20,430 nt of DNA from QYOJ01 sp043806735. GTDB lineage: Bacteria; Bacteroidota; Bacteroidia; Bacteroidales; FEN-979. Below the pieces are notes generated by a model, which did not search any database, was not told the DNA's origin, and saw only the letters and a program-made list of their open reading frames with translations. Position numbers and translations under genes: made by a program. The stretch is taken from positions 1 through 20,430 of the forward strand of contig JAZDGR010000079.1 in NCBI GenBank assembly GCA_043806735.1, read 5' to 3'. Shown here piece after piece: positions 13,333 to 20,430 of this stretch (its first letter is position 1; every line of letters starts with the position of its first letter).

Positions 13333-14415
13333 ATGGGTGAACTAAGATTAATGAAGGGGAATGAAGCGATTGCCGAAGCGGCCATCCGGGCCGGTTGTGA
13401 CGGTTATTTCGGCTATCCAATCACCCCCCAGTCGGAGGTCATGGAGTACCTCATGGCAGAGAAACCTTACGAGACTACCGGAATGGTTGTTTTGCAGGCG
13501 GAAAGCGAGCTAGCTGCAGTAAACATGCTTTACGGCGGCGGCGGAACCGGGAAGATGGTGATGACCTCTTCTTCCAGTCCGGGCATCAGCCTCATGCAGG
13601 AAGGAATCAGTTACATGGCCGGATCGGAACTTCCTTCCCTGCTGGTGAACGTTACACGCGGAGGGCCCGGGCTCGGGACCATTCAGCCGTCGCAAGCCGA
13701 TTATTTCCAGGCCGTGAAGGGCGGAGGACATGGCGATTACCACATGATTGTGCTGGCTCCGGCTTCGGTGCAGGAGATGGCTGATTTTGTAAAGATCGGA
13801 TTTGACGCCGCTTTCAGGTACCGGACCCCGGTGATGATCCTCTCCGACGGAGCGATCGGACAGATGATGGAGAAGGTGTACCTTCCCGATCCTGTTCCGC
13901 GGAGGAGTGAAGCCGAAATCATCCAACAATGTCCCTGGGCGGCAACGGGGAGACCTCCTGACCGGGAGCACATTATCATCACCTCGCTGTGCCTCGATCC
14001 TGCCGGCCAGGAGAAGCTGAATCTCCGGCTTCAGGCCAAGTACAAGACGATTGAAGAAAATGAGGTAAGGTACGAGATGATCCGTTGCGAAGATGCCGAG
14101 TACCTGTTTATCGCGTTCGGGCTTTCGGCACGTATCTGCCAGAAAGCGATTGATATTGCCCGGAACAAAGGGATCAAGGTTGGGTTGCTGAGGCCGATCA
14201 CGCTTTTTCCTTTTCCGAAAAAACAATTGAAAGAACTGGGCCAGAAGGTGAGAGGCATGCTGGTGGTCGAAATGAATGCAGGACAGATGATCGAAGACGT
14301 TCAACTGGCTGTGGGCTGCCACCTGCCTATCGAACATTACGGTCGTTTCGGGGGGATCATTCCTACCCCGGATGAAGTGGTCAGGGCGTTGGAAGAAAAA
14401 ATCATAGGAGGTTAA
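13333..14415 (+). CDS. korA: 2-oxoacid:ferredoxin oxidoreductase alpha subunit (VorB/KorA type)
   Basis: This is a 360-residue alpha subunit (pyrimidine-binding/transketolase-like domain) of an anaerobic CoA-dependent 2-oxoacid:ferredoxin oxidoreductase. Typical stretches are MKGNEAIAEAAIRAGCDGYF (7-26), GYPITPQSEVMEYL (27-40), and TSSSSPGISLMQEGISYMAG (about 77-96). A C-terminal domain reads IKVGLLRPITLFPFPKKQLKEL. It matches the family called VorB (3-methyl-2-oxobutanoate dehydrogenase subunit) in Bacteroidetes; KOR and VOR subunits are hard to separate by eye. The reaction is 2-oxoacid + CoA to acyl-CoA + CO2 + reduced ferredoxin. The gene is separated from the beta subunit by a single base, so the two are translationally linked. 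Branched-chain, 2-oxoglutarate or aromatic 2-oxoacids are all possible substrates. Confidence 0.88.
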   Translation: MGELRLMKGNEAIAEAAIRAGCDGYFGYPITPQSEVMEYLMAEKPYETTGMVVLQAESELAAVNMLYGGGGTGKMVMTSSSSPGISLMQEGISYMAGSELPSLLVNVTRGGPGLGTIQPSQADYFQAVKGGGHGDYHMIVLAPASVQEMADFVKIGFDAAFRYRTPVMILSDGAIGQMMEKVYLPDPVPRRSEAEIIQQCPWAATGRPPDREHIIITSLCLDPAGQEKLNLRLQAKYKTIEENEVRYEMIRCEDAEYLFIAFGLSARICQKAIDIARNKGIKVGLLRPITLFPFPKKQLKELGQKVRGMLVVEMNAGQMIEDVQLAVGCHLPIEHYGRFGGIIPTPDEVVRALEEKIIGG

Positions 14416-14416
14416 C

Positions 14417-15235
14417 ATGGAAGAAAAATTTGCACATCCGGAGATGAGAACTCCAGAAAACCTGGTATACAAACGCACCGACCTTTTGGTTGACCGCCCG
14501 TTGAGTTATTGTCCGGGCTGCGGGCATGGGGTGGCCCATCGCATGCTGATGGAGGCCCTGGAGGAGTTGCAGATCCAGTCGAAAACCATCGGGATTTCCC
14601 CCGTCGGATGTTCGGTGCTGGCTTATGATTTCCTCGACATTGACATGCTGGGAGCTGCCCACGGAAGAGCACCTGCCCTCGCCACAGCCATCAAACGGCT
14701 TTGGCCCGACCGGTACGTATTCACTTACCAGGGTGACGGTGACCTGGCAGCCATCGGTACGGCGGAGACCATTCACGTTTGCAACCGGGGTGAAAACTTC
14801 ACAATTATCTTTATCAACAACGGGATTTACGGGATGACAGGCGGGCAGATGGCGCCGACGACCTTACCCGGGATGCGGACTTCCACCTCGCCGTACGGAA
14901 GGGATATTCGCATCATGGGACACCCCCTAAAGATTACGGAACTTGTAGCCCAACTGCCCGGAACCTATTATGTGACCCGGCAATCGGTACATACCCCGGC
15001 GGCTGTGAGAAAAACCAAAAAAGCGCTGAAAAAAGCGCTGGAATGCCAGGATCTCCACCAGGGAATCTCCTTCGTGGAAATCGTTTCCAATTGCAACTCG
15101 GGATGGAAGATGACTCCCGTGCAATCGAACAAATGGATGGAAGAAAACATGTTCCCGTTCTATCCGATGGGAGACATTAAAGTTGATGGGAAGCTTGTTG
15201 TAAGTAGTGAGGTAGCGAAACTTCAAAATTCATAA
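14417..15235 (+). CDS. korB: 2-oxoacid:ferredoxin oxidoreductase beta subunit, TPP-binding
   Basis: This is a 272-residue beta subunit that binds thiamine pyrophosphate. The motif GDGDLAAIGTAETIH (Gly106 to about 120), followed by NNGIYGMTGGQM (about 135-146), is the TPP/Mg site of the family. An N-terminal SYCPGCGHGVAH (about 31-42) holds the Cys residues that bind a cluster or structural metal in these enzymes. The GGQMAPTT segment after the TPP site is typical of Kor/Vor beta subunits. It begins 1 bp after korA. The stop codon lies within a run of 7-bp repeats that leads to korC. Confidence 0.9.
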   Translation: MEEKFAHPEMRTPENLVYKRTDLLVDRPLSYCPGCGHGVAHRMLMEALEELQIQSKTIGISPVGCSVLAYDFLDIDMLGAAHGRAPALATAIKRLWPDRYVFTYQGDGDLAAIGTAETIHVCNRGENFTIIFINNGIYGMTGGQMAPTTLPGMRTSTSPYGRDIRIMGHPLKITELVAQLPGTYYVTRQSVHTPAAVRKTKKALKKALECQDLHQGISFVEIVSNCNSGWKMTPVQSNKWMEENMFPFYPMGDIKVDGKLVVSSEVAKLQNS

Positions 15236-15259
15236 TTCGTTGTTCAATATTCGATATTC
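15225..15259 (+). repeat. Degenerate heptamer repeat (NNNNTTC x5)
   Basis: AAAATTC, ATAATTC, GTTGTTC, AATATTC and GATATTC form five consecutive 7-bp units ending in TTC. The repeat overlaps the korB stop (15233-15235) and fills the gap before the korC ATG (15268). Confidence 0.55.
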
Positions 15260-15267
15260 AAAATAAC

Positions 15268-15822
15268 ATGACAGAAGAGATTATAATCGCAGGTTTCGGT
15301 GGACAGGGAGTATTATCCATGGGGAAAATCCTGGCGTATTCCGGGGTCATGCAGAACCAGGAGGTAAGCTGGATGCCCTCTTACGGGCCTGAGATGCGCG
15401 GCGGAACTGCCAATGTCACCGTGATTGTTTCAGATGAACGGATCAGTTCCCCGATCCTGAACACTTATGACACCGCCATCATCCTCAACCAGCAGTCGCT
15501 TGACAAGTTTGAGAAGACCGTAAAACCTGGCGGGTTACTGATCTACGACCCGAATGGGATCACCCGGAATCCTGAACGGAAGGATATCAACATTTACTCC
15601 ATTGCAGCCGCCGACGAAGCCGCAAAAATTGGTTTATCCAAAGTCTTTAATATGATGATCCTTGGCGGTTTCCTGAAACTGAAGCCGATCGTCAACCTGG
15701 AGAACATTCACAAAGGGCTGGAGAAATCGCTTCCGGCCAGGCACCACAGGCTGATCCCGGAAAACGAGAAAGCAATCGAGACCGGCAAAGATCTGATCAA
15801 GCCCGTGCATGTGCTTTCATGA
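15268..15822 (+). CDS. korC: 2-oxoacid:ferredoxin oxidoreductase gamma subunit
   Basis: This is a 184-residue gamma subunit of the POR/KOR family (Pfam POR domain), which binds CoA and completes the catalytic core. Features in order are EEIIIAGFGGQGVLSMGKIL (3-22), VSWMPSYGPEMRGGTANVTV (about 34-53), and VFNMMILGGFLKLKPIV (about 126-142), all characteristic of these subunits. The length is normal. The 3' end overlaps the start of the rubredoxin gene by 14 bp, so the rubredoxin may be translated with the operon. With korD, korA and korB it makes a complete four-subunit enzyme that would supply reduced ferredoxin. Confidence 0.9.
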   Translation: MTEEIIIAGFGGQGVLSMGKILAYSGVMQNQEVSWMPSYGPEMRGGTANVTVIVSDERISSPILNTYDTAIILNQQSLDKFEKTVKPGGLLIYDPNGITRNPERKDINIYSIAAADEAAKIGLSKVFNMMILGGFLKLKPIVNLENIHKGLEKSLPARHHRLIPENEKAIETGKDLIKPVHVLS

Positions 15823-15973
15823 CTTCGCCTGCACTGTTTGCGGGCATGTATATGATCCGGTAGAGGGTGATCCCGACGGGGGGATTGCTCCAGGGACGTC
15901 TTTTGAAGATCTCCCGGATACATGGGTTTGTCCGATCTGCCAGGTGACCAAGGCTGATTATAACATTTTTTAA
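15809..15973 (+). CDS. Rubredoxin, small gene overlapping korC
   Basis: This 54-residue rubredoxin is easily missed because of its size. The frame starts at ATG 15809, inside the end of korC (stop at 15820-15822), and ends at TAA 15971-15973. It encodes the N-terminal MCFHDFACTVCGHVYDP, then EGDPDGGIAPGTSFEDLPDT and WVCPICQVTKADY. The four iron-ligand cysteines are Cys8, Cys11, Cys41 and Cys44 in the two CxxC pairs, and the GGIAPGT loop is near-identical to typical rubredoxins. It carries one iron as a small electron carrier, and is followed after 10 bp by rubrerythrin, its usual partner in peroxide and oxygen reduction. Only the extra N-terminal residues (MCFHDF) are less usual. The exact start could be later, but no other in-frame ATG precedes Cys8. 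Confidence 0.88.
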   Translation: MCFHDFACTVCGHVYDPVEGDPDGGIAPGTSFEDLPDTWVCPICQVTKADYNIF

Positions 15974-15983
15974 CACAATCCAT

Positions 15984-16562
15984 ATGGAAAAGAGTATCAA
16001 AGAAACGCAGACCGAAAAGAATCTTCTGAAAGCATTTGCCGGGGAGTCTCAAGCCAAGAACCGGTATCAGTTTTTTGCCAAACAGGCTGCCAAAGAAGGC
16101 TTTCAGCAGATTGCCTCCCTCTTTGACGAGACCGCGCTCAATGAAGAACAACATGCCAAAATTTTCTTCCGTTTCCTGGAAGGAGGATCGGTAGAGATCA
16201 CCGCCTCTTATCCGGCCGGCATGATCGGTTCCACTGCCGGGAACCTGAAAGCCGCCGCCATGAGCGAACACGAAGAGTGGGAAGATCTCTATCCGGCGTT
16301 TGCGCGAACCGCACAGGAGGAGGGCTTCCCGAAGATAGCCACAGCCTTCAAGCTGATCGCTAAAATCGAAGCAGACCACGAGGCCCGTTACCTGAAACTT
16401 CATGGAAATGTGGAAAAAGACCGTGTGTTCAGGCGGGAAGAGAAACAAACGTGGATTTGCCGGAAATGCGGCCATGTCCATTACGGCAATAAAGCGCTGA
16501 ACAACTGTCCGGTCTGCGACCACCCGATGGGGTATTTTGAGATCAAGGCGGTGAACTACTAA
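15984..16562 (+). CDS. rbr: Rubrerythrin
   Basis: This is a 192-residue rubrerythrin, a peroxide-reducing non-haem diiron protein of anaerobes. The ferritin-like four-helix domain (about 1-145) has the ligand motifs FAGESQAKNRY (Glu20), LNEEQHAKIF (about 52-61), HEEWEDLYP (about 95-103) and IEADHEARY (about 128-136). The C-terminal rubredoxin-like domain has CRKCGH and CPVC (about 158-178). It takes electrons from rubredoxin, encoded just upstream, and should protect the oxygen-sensitive HPAD and ketoacid oxidoreductase systems. It is full length and well conserved, and ends directly before the TGACCAA heptamers that lead into the next, damaged gene. Confidence 0.93.
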   Translation: MEKSIKETQTEKNLLKAFAGESQAKNRYQFFAKQAAKEGFQQIASLFDETALNEEQHAKIFFRFLEGGSVEITASYPAGMIGSTAGNLKAAAMSEHEEWEDLYPAFARTAQEEGFPKIATAFKLIAKIEADHEARYLKLHGNVEKDRVFRREEKQTWICRKCGHVHYGNKALNNCPVCDHPMGYFEIKAVNY

Positions 16563-16568
16563 TGACCA

Positions 16569-18091
16569 ATGACCAAAACAAAGTTCACTAAAGCGGAAGT
16601 GCTGGCCGATTACCGGCTGGTTAATGAGAGCCGGCAGGTGAGTCTGCTGGGGCGGAGGGAAACCCTGGGAGGCCGGGCCAGATGCCCAGATTGCTGGGAC
16701 TTGCATTGGCTTCCAAACTGTTCCGGAACAATCCTGCCTTGAAAGAGTATACCAGCTTTTCGCGGAACGGGGATGAGGTGGCATTCGGGATGATCAGCGA
16801 TGCCTCCACTTCGGAAGGCCATTTCTGGGAAACGATGAATGCGGCAGGCGTCCTTCAGGTTCCGCTGGCCATGGCGGTGTGGGACGACGGGTTCGGTATT
16901 TCGGTGCCGCAATCGTATCAGACCACCAAGCAAAGTATCTCGGAGAGCCTGAAAGGCTTCGAGCGAACAAAAGACAACCCGGGAATCCTGATATACCAGG
17001 TGATCGGGTGGGATTACCCGGCTTTGTATGCCGTTTTTGAAGAAGGCATCCGGATTTGCCGAAAGGATCATGTTCCCGTATTGTTCCATGTCAGGGAACT
17101 GACCCAGCCCCAGGGTCATTCCACGTCGGGCTCCCATGAGCGATATAAATCTCCCGAGCGCCTGGCTTGGGAAAAGGAATACGACTGCATCCGGAAGATG
17201 CGGGAATGGATCCTCAGCACCGGACTCGCGACGGCGGAAGAGCTTGACCGCATTGAGGAGGAGTCGGTCGGGCGTGCCAAGGAAGCCCGGAACAAAGCCT
17301 GGAAACATTACCAGGCCCCCATCAAGGCCGAACGTCAGAAACTGATCGATACCGTTAAAACCACGCATTGTCCCTGTAAGAAACAGGCAAAGATTGACCG
17401 GATTGTGGAAGATCTTGGATTGGTTGGGGAGCCGATCCGCAAGGATGTCATTTCCTCGGCGAAAAAGATCCTGCGGGATGTTTGTCTGGGTTGCAGCGCC
17501 AAGAAGCCCATGGTGGCGGAATTGCGGTCGTGGCTGGACGATCAGCTTAGGCTCAATGCCGACCGGTACAGTTCTCATCTCTACAGCGAATCGGAGCAAC
17601 GTGCAATAAACATCAATGGGGTTCCTCCTGTTTTCACGGAAACGTCGCCTGTGGTGACCGGACGGGAAGTGCTGCTGGCCAACAACGATTATATTTTTAA
17701 GACCAACCCCCTCGCGGTGACTTTCGGAGAGGATGTCGGGCATATCGGAGGGGTCAACCAGACGTACGAGGGGCTTCAGGTGAAGTATGGGGAAAGGCGG
17801 ATTTTCAATACCGGCATCCGGGAGGCAACGATCATCGGTCAGGGCATCGGTCTGGCTTTGCGTGGCATGAGGCCGATTGCCGAGGAGGCGATCCCTCAGC
17901 TGAAGGATTTCAACATCTCCGTGGAGCTGATCGACGTCCAGTCCCTGGTGCCTTTCGATCTGTATCACGACATCCTGAAGTCGTTGCAGAAAACGAACAA
18001 GATCCTTTTTTTCGATGAAGATGTTCCCGGTGGAGCAACAGCCTATATGATGCATGAATACAATCCGAATAAATACCCGAGGCTATACTGA
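16569..18091 (+). pseudogene. Branched-chain 2-oxoacid dehydrogenase E1 (alpha/beta fusion) with three apparent deletions
   Basis: The gene resembles the fused alpha/beta E1 of branched-chain 2-oxoacid dehydrogenases in Bacteroidetes. From ATG 16569 the frame reads MTKTKFTKAEVLADYRLVNE to LLGRRETLGGRA (37 residues). Family members then continue with an alpha N-terminal region that is missing here; sequence resumes in another frame as GQMPRLLGLALASKLFR (about 16676 onward). The long frame from 16682 to 18091 covers alpha (FSRNGDEVAFG, SEGHFWETMNAAG, VWDDGFGISVP) and part of beta (FGEDVGHIGGVNQTYEGL, RIFNTGIREATIIGQGIGLALRG). It then jumps from RPIAE to AIPQLKDFNISVELIDVQSL, and near the end from GGATAYMMHE to YNPNKYPRLY, losing the normal tail. 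The first junction (about 16671-16681) shifts the frame; the others (about 17881-17890 and 18045-18055) are in frame. It is expected to be non-functional. Confidence 0.75.
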
Positions 18092-18123
18092 CCGATGACC
18101 GATGACCGATGACCGATGACCAA
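18089..18123 (+). repeat. Heptamer repeat (TGACCGA x4, then TGACCAA)
   Basis: Four exact TGACCGA units (18089-18116) and one TGACCAA unit bridge the E1 stop codon (18089-18091) and the mnmD start (18116). Each junction provides an ATGA stop/start overlap in a different frame. Two related units, TGACCAA TGACCAA, stand before the E1 gene at 16563-16576. Confidence 0.75.
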
Positions 18124-18802
18124 TGACCTTTCCTACAAGGTTGAAATTTACCGAACCCTGGATGGATCGGATACAGTGTTTGTGTCTGCGCTGAAGGAGC
18201 ATTATCATTCCACCTTCGGGGCGATACGGGAATCCAGGCATGTATTTATTGAACATGGGTTGCTTGCGGTGGAGCCGGATGTTGATCCTGTTTTGGTTTT
18301 TGAGATGGGATTTGGGACGGGTTTGAACGCGTTACTTACCTGCCTTTCCACTATGGCACGAGGGCACGGTTTAAACTATACGGCGATAGAACTGAATCCA
18401 CTGGAAAAAGAGGTTTGGCAACAGTTGAATTACCCGTCGTTGCTGCCGGAGAAGGAGGCCGTTGAAGTTTTCAGAAGGTTGCACGAAGCGCCGTGGGATA
18501 TACCTTCCAAGATCGAATCCGGGTTTGTGCTGACCAAACTACGGGCGGATATCCGGCAATATATTCCATGCGGGCAGGATTTTCATGTGGTTTACTATGA
18601 TGCCTTCGGTCCGGATGTTCAGCCTGAACTCTGGAGTAAAGAGATTTTCGGGCGGATGTACGGATTGTTGAAACCGGGAGGGATTCTGGTGACCTATTCC
18701 TGCAAAGGGGATGTAAGAAGGGCGTTGAAAGCGGCCGGATTTTCAGTTGAGAAGTTGCCCGGTCCGCCCGGAAAGCGCGAGATTCTGCGCGGAAGAAGCT
18801 GA
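18116..18802 (+). CDS. mnmD: tRNA 5-methylaminomethyl-2-thiouridine (34) methyltransferase, MnmD-like
   Basis: This 228-residue protein fits the stand-alone MnmD family (DUF752/Methyltransf_30), which methylates nm5(s2)U at the wobble base of certain tRNAs. The SAM-binding motif I is VFEMGFGTGLNALLT (about 61-75). The conserved HHEFSSVL-unrelated family hallmark HSTFGAIRESRHVFIEHGL lies at about 31-49, and VVYYDAFGPDVQPELWS (about 158-174) is the catalytic/post-motif region of the family. The C-terminal GLLKPGGILVTYSCKGDVRRALKAAGF (about 183-209) is also typical. In many bacteria it is fused to MnmC1; here only the methyltransferase is seen. The ATG lies in the last unit of a heptamer repeat, and the stop is 18 bp from the convergent gene on the minus strand. 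Confidence 0.85.
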   Translation: MTNDLSYKVEIYRTLDGSDTVFVSALKEHYHSTFGAIRESRHVFIEHGLLAVEPDVDPVLVFEMGFGTGLNALLTCLSTMARGHGLNYTAIELNPLEKEVWQQLNYPSLLPEKEAVEVFRRLHEAPWDIPSKIESGFVLTKLRADIRQYIPCGQDFHVVYYDAFGPDVQPELWSKEIFGRMYGLLKPGGILVTYSCKGDVRRALKAAGFSVEKLPGPPGKREILRGRS

Positions 18803-18820
18803 AACATTGACTATTTTCCT

Positions 18821-20125
18821 CTATTCTGGGTATACGATGGAAATCGTTTCAAAATAATATGCTCCTGGACCTCCGGCTATTTTAAAGATCGCATAAGGAG
18901 TGATTGTATTACCCTGGGAATCAATATTGCAGTTCCCACTTGCTCCCTGATAATCAACACCATTATTCACACAAGCGTATTTGATTGACCTCCATCCCAG
19001 CGTCGCCATCACAGGAGGATCCCCGGGATCGCCATGTGAAACCTGTCGGATCCAGGTTGTTACCCTTTCCCGGAAAGCAGCCATATCATCGGTTCCCATT
19101 TCAAGAAGTGTTTTCTCAATAGCCATAGCATAGAGGTAGCCGATATCAAAAAATTGTGCATTGTACGAGGCAACTTTTTGCTGATATCGTTTCATTAATT
19201 CTGATTTGAAATATTTATATGGCCCGGTCGTGGTATCGGCCGATGGCATAGCCCCGAAATTCTTTGGATGACCGTTTACCTCCCCAACCATCATTTCTAC
19301 AGGGGCTTCAAAGATAGAACCGGAGTAGAGCGCATCACATAAGATAAAAGTTGTGTTCGGCAGCCCGCTTGTATCATTCAATTCACTCAACCGGGCAATA
19401 AATTCTTTGTAGACCATGGGGTCCAGCATGGATATAAAGATGGCTTCCGGATCGCCGGCCAGTAACAGATCAAGCTTTACAGGATAATCGGGATCCTCTT
19501 TTGAAAACTTCACCAGGGTCGAAGCCCCGATACCAAATGCTTGCTGAAATGCGGTCGCGAGGTCCGTGGAATAGATATCTCCCTCTTCGACGGCTATTGC
19601 AACACTTGCGATCCCATAAGCACCGGCCTGCCCGGTCAGGACATTTGCTTCAAACGCATCAGGAGGGCAAAGCCGCTGGAAATAAGGAGAGATACCCGTG
19701 AGAAATCCGGCTGTCGCTGCGCCTGAAATAACAGGGTAGTGATCGGGTATTGCCACCTGTTCGAGAACCCCTTTGGAACAGGAGGAGAAACTCGTGATAA
19801 AACCTACGAGGTTATTCGCAGAAGAGATGATATCCCGTGCTGCTGCTGCTGCCGTTTCTTCCCGGTTACCTCCTTCAGAACTTCTGACAACCAGTTCAAT
19901 CCGGTGTCCGTTCCCCACTCCCCCTGCTTCATTGATTGCGTCGATAGCCGTGAGTAATGCCTTTTCACGTAAAGGACCTTTGTCCTGGTCCATTGGCAGG
20001 ATGACCCCTATCGTAAACGATTGGCTTGGTTCAATGGGGGTGTTGTTCTTTTTGCACCCGGAAAAAGGGATGCATAAAATAACCAGGCCGGTCATCAGGA
20101 TATGGAAGATGATTCTTGTTCTCAT
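18821..20125 (-). CDS. ABC transporter substrate-binding lipoprotein (LivJ-like, Peripla_BP_6)
   Basis: This is a predicted periplasmic binding lipoprotein of about 434 residues from ATG 20125. The N-terminal MRTRIIFHILMTGLVILCIP ends in the lipobox PFSGC (Cys24), so it is a lipid-anchored exported protein. Mature features fit the type I periplasmic fold: FTIGVILPMDQDKGPLREKA, then ALLTAIDAINEAGGVGNGHR with ELVVRSSEGGN, and VVSGAAT-like SGAATAGFLTGISPYFQRLCP. Families of this kind bind branched-chain or other amino acids, amides or urea. No permease or ATPase gene is adjacent, so it may be an orphan. An upstream TTG at 20146 would add seven residues but overlaps the -7 box, so 20125 is preferred. 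It is convergent with mnmD. Confidence 0.8.
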   Translation of the reverse strand: MRTRIIFHILMTGLVILCIPFSGCKKNNTPIEPSQSFTIGVILPMDQDKGPLREKALLTAIDAINEAGGVGNGHRIELVVRSSEGGNREETAAAAARDIISSANNLVGFITSFSSCSKGVLEQVAIPDHYPVISGAATAGFLTGISPYFQRLCPPDAFEANVLTGQAGAYGIASVAIAVEEGDIYSTDLATAFQQAFGIGASTLVKFSKEDPDYPVKLDLLLAGDPEAIFISMLDPMVYKEFIARLSELNDTSGLPNTTFILCDALYSGSIFEAPVEMMVGEVNGHPKNFGAMPSADTTTGPYKYFKSELMKRYQQKVASYNAQFFDIGYLYAMAIEKTLLEMGTDDMAAFRERVTTWIRQVSHGDPGDPPVMATLGWRSIKYACVNNGVDYQGASGNCNIDSQGNTITPYAIFKIAGGPGAYYFETISIVYPE

Positions 20126-20143
20126 TTCGCTGAATTTATATAG

Positions 20144-20151
20144 CAAATTTA
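20144..20151 (-). promoter_or_regulatory. Bacteroidetes -7 box (TAAATTTG)
   Basis: On the minus strand TAAATTTG matches TAnnTTTG exactly and stands 18 bp before the ATG at 20125, giving a leader of only about a dozen bases. No clear -33 TTTG element is visible upstream. It supports the ATG start over the TTG at 20146, which lies within this box. Confidence 0.5.
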
Positions 20152-20223
20152 CATAATACCTTTGAAAATTACCCTTTCTTTGCGTTCCTTTGCGGATATT
20201 TTGTTGCCTTCGGGATTGAAAAA

Positions 20224-20343
20224 ATGAACCAAAACCAGTTCAATATACGGGTATACGGGTTGCTGATCCGGGAAGGAAAAGTCCTGGTGACCGATGAATT
20301 CCGGATGGGAACCTTCATGACCAAGTTTCCGGGATGGTATTAA
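20224..20343 (+). pseudogene. Truncated NUDIX hydrolase (N-terminal 39 residues)
   Basis: From ATG 20224 the frame reads MNQNQFNIRVYGLLIREGKV followed by LVTDEFRMGTFMTKFPG and then WY and a stop at 20341-20343. This is the start of a NUDIX domain, where FPGGGLEFGEG... (the Nudix box) would normally follow. The coding sequence breaks right after FPG, and the DNA that follows is a degenerate ACACGGAT-type repeat, not the rest of a Nudix box. It is too short to act and is probably a deletion product. It lies on the strand opposite to the substrate-binding gene, and the two diverge from the 20150-20223 gap, where a weak TATTTTG box (20197-20203) is present. Confidence 0.55.
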
Positions 20344-20350
20344 AAATGGA

Positions 20351-20386
20351 ACGCGGATGACACGGATACACACGGATTTGCGCGGA
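20351..20386 (+). repeat. Degenerate ACACGGAT-type intergenic repeat
   Basis: GCGGATGACACGGATACACACGGATTTGCGCGGA-like DNA (20353-20386) consists of imperfect units of CGGAT with 9-11 bp spacing. From memory such sequence is common between genes in many anaerobe genomes. It abuts the broken NUDIX gene. The remaining bases to 20430 hold no recognisable feature. Confidence 0.45.
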
Positions 20387-20430
20387 GTTGGAAAGGCGAC
20401 ACCGGGGATGTTTGCGCTGCTGCTGGTTTT

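Noticed and set aside
16610..18055. Long minus-strand open frame (481 codons) opposite the E1 gene
   Set aside because: It is the antisense shadow of GC-rich coding DNA. Its product shows no family features, while the plus strand has clear E1 motifs.
18089..18123. CRISPR or phage attachment site
   Set aside because: The repeat is a simple 7-bp tandem without spacers, and similar heptamers occur at several gene junctions.
20126..20146. TTG start at 20146 for the substrate-binding protein
   Set aside because: It falls in an exact -7 promoter box, and the ATG at 20125 gives a cleaner lipoprotein signal peptide.

Overview
The window looks like a chromosomal segment of an anaerobic, amino-acid-fermenting Bacteroidetes bacterium, probably from Bacteroidales or a neighbouring order. 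Three things point there: exact TAnnTTTG-type promoter boxes with no clear Shine-Dalgarno sequences, protein families typical of that phylum (VorB-type ketoacid oxidoreductase, MnmD, Peptidase_Mx1-like protein), and short heptameric repeats between genes. No rRNA, tRNA or CRISPR array was seen.

Left third (1-5060), AT-rich accessory DNA. The left edge holds the 5' ribozyme part of a group II intron on the minus strand, with its reverse transcriptase outside the window. Next come four short plus-strand modules: a DUF433/DUF5615 toxin-antitoxin pair, an unknown 213-aa protein, a SAM methyltransferase and a lipocalin-like lipoprotein. The first three modules begin with GTTRRRY-like DNA and end with the complement of their own start (16/19 to 20/22 matching positions). 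That is how integron gene cassettes with attC sites are built. No integrase is visible, so I read the region as an integron cassette array without an integrase in view (CALIN type). Three IS1182-like elements, all decayed (one is a 134-bp MITE-like remnant), sit in the attC sites. Each right end lies exactly 2 bp before the GTT recombination core, and one element has an apparent 4-bp target duplication.

Middle (5077-12963), metabolic genes. A B12-binding radical SAM protein is followed by hpdB-hpdC-hpdA, encoding glycyl-radical 4-hydroxyphenylacetate decarboxylase (p-cresol forming), its small Fe-S subunit and its activase. Next come a fold-type-I aminotransferase and a secreted metallopeptidase-like protein.

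Right (13082-20430). A four-subunit 2-oxoacid:ferredoxin oxidoreductase (korDABC) is followed by a 54-aa rubredoxin gene overlapping korC, a rubrerythrin, a branched-chain ketoacid dehydrogenase E1 alpha/beta fusion damaged by three apparent deletions, mnmD, a minus-strand amino-acid-type substrate-binding lipoprotein, and a truncated NUDIX gene.

Taken together, the aminotransferase, the ferredoxin-linked ketoacid oxidase and HPAD could form a route from tyrosine through 4-hydroxyphenylpyruvate and 4-hydroxyphenylacetate to p-cresol. The link between these enzymes is inferred from proximity. The rubredoxin/rubrerythrin pair would protect oxygen-sensitive radical and Fe-S enzymes.
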